Shown: positions 35,784-40,899 of the stretch, piece after piece
Position numbering within the stretch: position 1 is the first letter of the stretch
Layout: every line of letters starts with the position of its first letter
Assembly (NCBI GenBank): GCA_000752215.1
Contig: CCFG01000007.1
Coordinates: 32,783-73,681, forward strand
DNA: 40,899 nucleotides
Direction of reading: 5' to 3'
Source of the DNA: a bacterium MS4
GTDB taxonomy: Bacteria > Bacillota > Clostridia > Oscillospirales > Acutalibacteraceae
Notes under the pieces: model-generated
The model's input: only the letters and a program-made list of their open reading frames with translations
What the model was told of the DNA's origin: nothing
The model's database searches: none
Program-made: the position numbers and the translations under genes

Positions 35784-37382
35784 ATGAATACAGTGAGAAT
35801 GAAGAAATTGGCGGCACTGGTGCTGACGGCAGCGGTTGTGCTGTCCGCTATGGCCGGCTGCGGAGGAAAACAGGGTACACAAAACGCCGGCGGGACGGCC
35901 TCCTCTCAGGGAGCGAAAAGCGGAAGCAGCGACACGATTGTATACGGTTCTGCGGCGGACGCGCGCGGCCTGGACCCCGCTTTGGTGGACGACATTGAAT
36001 CGGTCAAGATCATGAGCAATATTTACGAGGGCCTGCTGAAATATAAAAAGGATTCCACAGAGGTGGAGCCCAGCCTTGCCGAAAGCTGGAACATCAGCGA
36101 CGACGGGCTCACCTATGAGTTCCACCTGCGCAAAGGGGTGAAATTTCAGGACGGTACCGACTTTAACGCGGAAGCGGTAAAATTTAATATCGACAGGCAG
36201 CTTCCCCCCAAGGTCACGGAGGACATGAGCTACGCCTCCTTCGTATACGGCTCGGTAAAGGACGTACAGGCGGTGGACGAGTACACCGTAAAGATCAACA
36301 TGAAGGAACCCTGTACGCCGTTCCTGAGCAACCTGGCCATGAACCTGGGCGCGCTGATCGTCAGCCCCAAGGCGCTGCAGGAGAACAACAACAATGTCAA
36401 TGAGCATCCCGTGGGCACCGGACCCTATCAATTCGTCAGCTGGCAGAAGGACCAGAACACGGTTTTGGTCCGCAACGACGACTACTGGGGAACCAAGGCG
36501 CTTACGAAGAATGTTGTGTTCCGCACCATTAAGGACAATTCCGCCCGCGTGGTCGCGCTGAATAACGGAGAGGCCGATATCATCGACGGAATCGACTACA
36601 CCGTGGTCGATCAGATTTCTTCGGCGGGAAATAAGACCGTCAAATCCCCGGGGATGAACATCAACTATCTGGCGTACAATTGCAGCCGCGCCCCGTTCAA
36701 CGACGCGAAAACACGCGCCGCGCTGTCCGCCGCGATCAACGTGCCCGAATTGGCGGAAACGCTCTACAAAGGCTATTCGGAGACAGCGACCACCATTTTG
36801 CCCACGTTTATGCCGGGGTACGACAAAACGGTCCAACAGACGGTCTATGACCCGGAAGCCGCCAAGGCGGCCCTGAAAGCGGCGGGGGTTTCCAGCGTCC
36901 ATATCATTACCTATACCAGCGCGCGGATGTACAATCCGGCGAACGGCCAGACCCTTGCCGAGGCGGTGCAGGGATATCTTTCCAAGGTGGGCGTCACCTG
37001 TACGATCGACGCGTACGACTGGACCACCTATAAGACGAAGCAGCAGCAGGGCGATTTTGACATCTGCTTTGCCGGATGGATCGGCGACAACGGCGACGCC
37101 GACAATTTTCTGAGCCTGCTGGCGTCGGACGATCCCGGCATGAACTACGCCCGCTTCAATAATCAGGAGTATAAGGACCTGATCGCGAAGGCGGTAAAGA
37201 TGCCGATGGGCGAGGAGCGGAACGCCGTTTACGGCGAAGCGGAGAAGCTTGCCGCGAAGGAATCTCCGTGGCTTCCCATTTCGCACTCCACAAACCTGAT
37301 CGCGACGTCGCCCAAGGTCCAGAACTTCCTGTATCACGTGACCGGGATGCTTCCGCTTTCCGGCGTTTCCAAAAACGGTTGA
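35784..37382 (+). CDS. Oligopeptide/nickel-type ABC transporter substrate-binding lipoprotein
   Basis: This protein of about 532 residues belongs to solute-binding family 5 (DppA/OppA-like). The signal peptide ends in a lipobox (LSAMAGC). The mature part begins SDTIVYGSAADARGLDPALVDD, has LAESWNISDDGLTYEFHLRK, and VGTGPYQFVSWQKDQ, all family landmarks. Candidate starts are close together: GTG 35766, ATG 35769, ATG 35784, GTG 35793 and ATG 35799. The GGAAGGGG site best serves GTG 35793, so the exact start is uncertain. No permease or ATPase gene is nearby, so its transporter is elsewhere. A terminator follows. Confidence 0.9.
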   Translation: MNTVRMKKLAALVLTAAVVLSAMAGCGGKQGTQNAGGTASSQGAKSGSSDTIVYGSAADARGLDPALVDDIESVKIMSNIYEGLLKYKKDSTEVEPSLAESWNISDDGLTYEFHLRKGVKFQDGTDFNAEAVKFNIDRQLPPKVTEDMSYASFVYGSVKDVQAVDEYTVKINMKEPCTPFLSNLAMNLGALIVSPKALQENNNNVNEHPVGTGPYQFVSWQKDQNTVLVRNDDYWGTKALTKNVVFRTIKDNSARVVALNNGEADIIDGIDYTVVDQISSAGNKTVKSPGMNINYLAYNCSRAPFNDAKTRAALSAAINVPELAETLYKGYSETATTILPTFMPGYDKTVQQTVYDPEAAKAALKAAGVSSVHIITYTSARMYNPANGQTLAEAVQGYLSKVGVTCTIDAYDWTTYKTKQQQGDFDICFAGWIGDNGDADNFLSLLASDDPGMNYARFNNQEYKDLIAKAVKMPMGEERNAVYGEAEKLAAKESPWLPISHSTNLIATSPKVQNFLYHVTGMLPLSGVSKNG

Positions 37383-37400
37383 TCCGTTTTCCGGTTTTTT

Positions 37401-37432
37401 CCCTGCTTCCTACGGGAGGCAGGGATTTTTTT
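37401..37432 (+). terminator. Terminator after the substrate-binding protein
   Basis: CCCTGC-T-TCC with GGA-G-GCAGGG forms a stem (37401-37424) followed by ATTTTTTTC. It starts 19 bases after the stop codon. Confidence 0.88.
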
Positions 37433-37467
37433 CTTTTGGCCGCCTTTCCGCGGGAGTGAAATGAGGG

Positions 37468-37496
37468 TTGACAAATCATCGTAAAAATCAGATAAT
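37468..37496 (+). promoter_or_regulatory. Sigma-A promoter upstream of small lipoprotein gene
   Basis: TTGACA (37468-37473) and GATAAT (37491-37496) are 17 bp apart. The nearest gene starts at 37690, leaving an untranslated leader of about 187 bases (37503-37689) with no recognised riboswitch and no supported reading frame. Confidence 0.75.
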
Positions 37497-37689
37497 TACC
37501 TAGACGGCGTTTCCTTTTCGGCTGAAATCCCGCGTATGAGATGCGGCTTTTATGGTGGGAGCTGTATACAATTGAAAAAGCGAAATCATTTTGGGCAAGC
37601 TATTTTGTGATTCCCTGCAAAAGGACTGTGCCTGCGCCAGGGCCGTCACAGCAAAGAATTCAAGTTTTTTGTTTAAGAGAGGATCTATC

Positions 37690-38211
37690 ATGAATATGAA
37701 GAAAATTTTAATCCTTGCATTGGCGGTTGTTATGGCCGGTTCCCTTGCGGCCTGCGGAATGGGCGATGTGGGCGGTACCCAGTCGGCGCCAAGCGCTTCC
37801 TCCCAGGCGGCGGTTTCCTCCGCGGTCGGTTCGGACAATATGGAGGACAGCCTTGCCGGTCTCGAAAAATACCTTTCGTCGAATTCCTTGATTTCCGGAA
37901 CCCCGGCAGAAATGAAAGCGGATTTTATCGGCGCGAAAAAGGGCGCGAAATATCACTTTGGCTTTAACGGAAAAGACAATGTTACTGTCGAGCTTTATGA
38001 ATTTGATACCGGCAGTCTTTCCAGCGAGGCTTCCGCCGTTCTGGACGAGGTAAAGGCGAAAAATCAGTTCACCATTATGAACCAGACCGTTCCGGCGGTG
38101 ATTTCCGACAGCGGGAAATATATTATGATTTATAAGGATACCTCCGGTTCCGATGAAAACAAACAGCATCAGGAAGACGTGACCAAGCTGTTTAAAGCGT
38201 TCAAAAAATAG
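37690..38211 (+). CDS. Small lipoprotein of unknown function
   Basis: This 173-residue protein begins MNMKKILILALAVVMAGSLA followed by AC, a signal peptide with lipobox. A Ser/Ala-rich linker leads to a folded region (about 55-170) with mixed beta strands: KYHFGFNGKDNVTVELYEFD and SDSGKYIMIYKDTS. The ATG at 37690 follows AGAGGA with six-base spacing; the frame is open upstream but there is no other site. It has its own promoter and terminator. I do not recognise a family; it is similar in layout to other small clostridial lipoproteins. Confidence 0.82.
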   Translation: MNMKKILILALAVVMAGSLAACGMGDVGGTQSAPSASSQAAVSSAVGSDNMEDSLAGLEKYLSSNSLISGTPAEMKADFIGAKKGAKYHFGFNGKDNVTVELYEFDTGSLSSEASAVLDEVKAKNQFTIMNQTVPAVISDSGKYIMIYKDTSGSDENKQHQEDVTKLFKAFKK

Positions 38212-38224
38212 ATTTTCAGCGAAC

Positions 38225-38259
38225 GGGCTTTCCGGCAACTGCCGGGAGGCTCTTTTTTT
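38225..38259 (+). terminator. Terminator after small lipoprotein
   Basis: A 12-bp stem (38225-38236 with 38241-38252, three G-U or A-U wobble pairs) with an AACT loop is followed by TTTTTTT. It starts 13 bases after the stop codon. Confidence 0.88.
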
Positions 38260-38285
38260 ATGCTTTCTAAATCACGGCTCCGTTC

Positions 38286-38315
38286 TTGACAGAGGGGAAG
38301 GGACAGGAATATAAT
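38286..38315 (+). promoter_or_regulatory. Promoter for the GH25 lysozyme gene
   Basis: TTGACA (38286-38291) and TATAAT (38310-38315) are perfect consensus, 18 bp apart. The gene starts at 38430, leaving a leader of about 108 bases. Confidence 0.85.
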
Positions 38316-38429
38316 AAGAATTCAGAAATACCATATTTTGGCAGGATCCCGGCAAAACGATAAATCTTCTGCATCATGATCTTTTACCTGAATACGGGAA
38401 AATTTTTATGAAACGATGGAGGAACTGAA

Positions 38430-39620
38430 ATGAAGAAAAAATGGATGGCCTTGCTTTTAGTATTGGCAATGGCCGTATCGCTCAGTACAACTGCTTTTGC
38501 CGCGGATACCGGCGTTTCCGCGACCTTTACGCTCAGTAACGGCAGTCTTTATCTGAAAGCGGGGGAGACCGCCGTGCTGACCGTCAGCGACAGCAGCGTG
38601 TCCTCGCTTCAATGGGCGTCGAGCAATCCCGCCGTTGCCTCGGTGACAAACGGGACCGTTACCGCCTCCGCGCTCGGCAGGACCACGGTTACCGTCACCG
38701 CGCCGGACGGACGCAGCGCCGTCTGCGACGTGCATGTCGTGCTGAAGGGGATTGATGTGTCCGAGCATCAGGGAGCCGTGGACTGGGCCAACGTGAAGCT
38801 CGCCGGGGTGGATTTTGCGATTCTGCGCACCGGCTACGGGAACGAACTGCCGGAAACACAGACGGACGATTATTTTGCGGCGAATTATGATGGGGCGGTT
38901 GCGAACGGAATCAAGGTCGGCGCCTATCACGTCTGCTATGCGACGACTCCGGAAATTGCCGTACAGGAAGCGCAGATGTGCCTCAGCATCCTGAACGGAC
39001 GCCGTCTGGATTACCCGGTATTTTACGATGTGGAGCAAAACGCGGTAAACAGCGCCATGACGGGGGATCAGCTCTCGGCGATCGTCACCGCCTTCTGCAG
39101 CACCATGGCCAACGCGGGATATAAGACCGGAATTTACAGCAACGCGAACCTGTTCAATTCCAACCTGAGCAGCACTGCGCTGAGCGCTTATGATAAATGG
39201 GTGGCGCATTATAATGTACCTTCTCCCAATTACAGCGGCGCCTATACGATGTGGCAGTACAGCGACGCCGGCCTGATCGGCGGAGTCAATACTTCTGTCG
39301 ATCTGGACTACTGCTATGTGGATTACCTTTCCGCGACCCCGGCACAGGCTCCTGTGGACAACACCATTCTGTCCGATACCGGCTCGTCCCTGTCCCTAAA
39401 GCCGGGCCAGAGCTACCAGTTTAAGTTTACGCCGAACGGAATCAGCGCGAAGCCCTCCTTTACCACCGGAAATTCCGGCGTGGCGAAAATCGTTTATCAG
39501 AAGCTGCTGAACGGCAGCTATTATGTAAAGATCACGGGGGTCGCCGCAGGGACTACCTCCATCTATTCCGTACTGCCGAATCAGACTCCGGTGCGCCGCT
39601 GCGTCGTCACTGTGGCATAA
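38430..39620 (+). CDS. Secreted GH25 lysozyme with bacterial Ig-like domain
   Basis: This 396-residue protein has a signal peptide cleaved after AFA (about residue 24). A Big_2-type Ig-like domain (about 30-103) follows, with LQWASSNPAVASVTNGTVTA. The glycoside hydrolase 25 domain (about 105-300) starts GIDVSEHQGAVDW and has the catalytic Asp-x-Glu in YPVFYDVE (about 199-204). It ends with MWQYSDAG and SVDLDYCYVDYL. A C-terminal beta-rich region (about 315-396) looks like a second Ig-like domain. It cleaves peptidoglycan; a role in remodelling or competitor lysis is equally possible. The ATG has GGAGGA upstream. Confidence 0.93.
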   Translation: MKKKWMALLLVLAMAVSLSTTAFAADTGVSATFTLSNGSLYLKAGETAVLTVSDSSVSSLQWASSNPAVASVTNGTVTASALGRTTVTVTAPDGRSAVCDVHVVLKGIDVSEHQGAVDWANVKLAGVDFAILRTGYGNELPETQTDDYFAANYDGAVANGIKVGAYHVCYATTPEIAVQEAQMCLSILNGRRLDYPVFYDVEQNAVNSAMTGDQLSAIVTAFCSTMANAGYKTGIYSNANLFNSNLSSTALSAYDKWVAHYNVPSPNYSGAYTMWQYSDAGLIGGVNTSVDLDYCYVDYLSATPAQAPVDNTILSDTGSSLSLKPGQSYQFKFTPNGISAKPSFTTGNSGVAKIVYQKLLNGSYYVKITGVAAGTTSIYSVLPNQTPVRRCVVTVA

Positions 39621-39670
39621 GGCGGCAGTTCGCTTATCCGGCAATTTCCATCCATAATAATATAAAATAT

Positions 39671-39703
39671 TTGGCGCAGGACAATCAATTTGTTCTGCGC
39701 CAA
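39671..39703 (-). terminator. Convergent terminator between GH25 and SleB genes
   Basis: A 14-bp stem (39671-39684 with 39690-39703, one G-U) has a five-base loop. On the minus strand it is followed by an AT-rich ATATTTTATATT stretch; on the plus strand by TGTTATC, so it acts more clearly for the minus-strand sleB-like gene. Confidence 0.7.
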
Positions 39704-39724
39704 TGTTATCATATAAGAACCGGG

Positions 39725-40405
39725 TTAACTGCAAAAACGGTGGTCGCCGATAACCGTAATCACGGGGCGCGAAAAAATCCAGCTGCTGGTGGCCTTTGCG
39801 GGATTATAATAATAGATCGCTCCGCCGGAAGGGTCCCAGCCGTTGATCGCGTCACGCGCGGCCTTGTAAGCCGAGTCGGAAATAGGGGCGTTGATGCCGC
39901 CGTCATTCAGACAGCTGAACGCGCCGGGCTGATAGATAACGCCTGCCAGCGTATTGGGGAACGACGGATGTTCGATCCGGTTCAGGATTACGGCGGCGAC
40001 CGCAACCTGTCCGGTATAGGGTTCTCCTCGCGACTCGGCGGACGTAACTCGGGCAAGCAGGGTGACGTCGTTACTGCTGAAGCCTCCCTGTGCGCCGGCA
40101 GAACCGCCCACTCCCAGTGCCGCCAGCGTTTTGGGTCCCGCGATCCCGTCGGCTGTCAGGCCCTTCGCCTTTTGAAAGCTGACAACGGCGCTTTTGGTCT
40201 GGCTGCCGAAGATTCCGTCGATCTTTCCTTTATAATAACCCTGATTGCTCAGCTTTGTCTGGATGCTTTTCACTTCTTCGCCCTGGGACCCCACCTTGGA
40301 AAGGGTCAGAACCGAGCCGCCCAGATTGGTGACAATTGAGATGACAAGAATGTTTACCAGCACCACAACGATCATCGCCCAGACATATTTCAATTTATTT
40401 TCCAT
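39725..40405 (-). CDS. sleB: SleB-type spore cortex-lytic / cell wall hydrolase
   Basis: This protein of 226 residues has an N-terminal membrane helix (about 8-28). A peptidoglycan-binding domain (about 37-97) contains VKSIQTKLSNQGYYKGKIDG and GIAGPKTLAAL. The Hydrolase_2 (SleB) domain (about 113-226) has the catalytic Glu in SAESRGEPYTGQVAVAAVIL and ends HRFCS. The ATG at 40405 is chosen because GAGGTG lies six bases upstream. SleB proteins are lytic transglycosylases of the spore cortex, so the organism probably sporulates; some relatives act in vegetative walls. Orientation is opposite to replication. Confidence 0.9.
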   Translation of the reverse strand: MENKLKYVWAMIVVVLVNILVISIVTNLGGSVLTLSKVGSQGEEVKSIQTKLSNQGYYKGKIDGIFGSQTKSAVVSFQKAKGLTADGIAGPKTLAALGVGGSAGAQGGFSSNDVTLLARVTSAESRGEPYTGQVAVAAVILNRIEHPSFPNTLAGVIYQPGAFSCLNDGGINAPISDSAYKAARDAINGWDPSGGAIYYYNPAKATSSWIFSRPVITVIGDHRFCS

Positions 40406-40581
40406 GTTGAACACCTCTGTACAAATTTTTCCCTCACGTTGCTGTTTTATCCCGAGCAGACCGAAATATTGAAAGATTTACAAAAACGGCCCGGAAAACG
40501 CGCAAAAACAGGGGATTATTTTCCATATTGTCAGAAAAAAGGCAAATGTTAAAAAAAAGTTAAAAAACTTCAGAAAAAGGG

Positions 40582-40610
40582 TTGACTTACGGGGATGTAT
40601 TTGGTATTAT
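40582..40610 (+). promoter_or_regulatory. rRNA operon promoter
   Basis: TTGACT (40582-40587) and TATTAT (40605-40610) are 17 bp apart, followed by AGTCAAGCG. It lies about 275 bases before the 16S start. Confidence 0.8.
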
Positions 40611-40613
40611 AGT

Positions 40614-40887
40614 CAAGCGCCTTACGAAAGACGCAAAAAACGAAAACGAAACCGAGGCGGCAAAAACACAGAGCGGAAGCGGAGTTTTCGACCAGGACCT
40701 TGAAAATTAAACAACGATAGAATTAAGGAACCCGTAATGAACTTGAGAGTATATAAAAGTACTTTCGGACAAAGTTGGTTGTCACTTTAAAAGACAACGA
40801 AAATACACGTTAGTGTATCGTATTTAGAGCTCTTCAAAAACTCTGAGTATTTTGATATAAACGCCTCCGGGCGATTATATACAATAT
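40614..40887 (+). other. rRNA operon leader
   Basis: No reading frame is seen. GACCTTGAAAATTAAACAACG near 40700 is the type of sequence found upstream of rRNA genes in clostridia. GCTCTTCAAAAACT (about 40830) resembles an antitermination boxA, by inference only. The leader continues to the 16S start at the window end. The stretch 40406-40581 upstream is AT-rich and empty. Confidence 0.55.
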
Positions 40888-40899
40888 TTTAGAGAGTTT
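40888..40899 (+). rRNA. Start of 16S rRNA (cut by window edge)
   Basis: The last bases read TTTAGAGAGTTT, which matches the 5' end of bacterial 16S rRNA just before GATCCTGGCTCAG. Only about 12 bases are in the window, but the upstream promoter and leader agree. Confidence 0.75.

Noticed and set aside
35709-37337. A 542-residue minus-strand frame opposite the substrate-binding protein
   Set aside because: Shadow frame; the plus-strand product has a signal peptide, lipobox and family motifs, the antisense product none.

Overview
The window is the replication-origin region of a spore-forming, moderately GC-rich Firmicute, most likely a clostridium of the Oscillospirales/Ruminococcaceae type. 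The evidence is the classical Gram-positive origin order (gyrA, gyrB, remB, recF, yaaA, dnaN, dnaA, rpmH, rnpA, yidD, yidC, jag, mnmE, mnmG, rsmG, noc, parA, parB), a SleB-type spore cortex hydrolase, consensus sigma-A promoters and several TTG starts with strong Shine-Dalgarno (SD) sequences. The genus cannot be fixed from what is here.

Layout. Genes left of about 18.0 kb lie on the minus strand. Those right of 18.4 kb lie on the plus strand, apart from three late minus-strand genes (34.5-35.4 and 39.7-40.4 kb). This is the polarity expected on either side of a bidirectional origin. A candidate oriC with degenerate DnaA boxes lies in the 306-bp dnaA-dnaN spacer. The left arm continues from gyrA into a small LprI-like lipoprotein, a composite repeat element, a NUDIX hydrolase with a small membrane protein, and a four-gene Gld-like ABC export/lipoprotein cluster cut by the window edge. 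Three tandem YcxB-like membrane proteins sit between gyrB and gyrA, and a zinc-ribbon membrane protein sits between remB and gyrB.

The right arm runs from ribosomal protein L34, RNase P protein and membrane insertion (yidD, yidC, jag) through a short degenerate CRISPR-like array to the tRNA-modification genes mnmE/mnmG and rsmG. Next is a chromosome-organisation block with a Noc-like ParB paralogue, ParA, ParB and three parS sites. Then come serS, an acyl-ACP thioesterase and guaB, an apparent internally deleted nanE remnant, and a tRNA-Met/Glu/Val cluster. Directly after tRNA-Val is a tandem array of about 162-bp units, each repeating the tRNA-Val 3' end plus an intrinsic terminator. The last part holds accessory genes (ribbon-helix-helix protein, DUF1697 protein, orphan oligopeptide-binding lipoprotein, unknown lipoprotein, GH25 lysozyme, SleB). 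The window ends in an rRNA promoter and leader with the first bases of a 16S gene.

The most unusual items are the degenerate CRISPR-like array between jag and mnmE, the tRNA-Val-3'-end/terminator tandem array, the triple YcxB insertion between the gyrase genes, a composite dispersed repeat present twice (once between two parS sites), and the nanE remnant.
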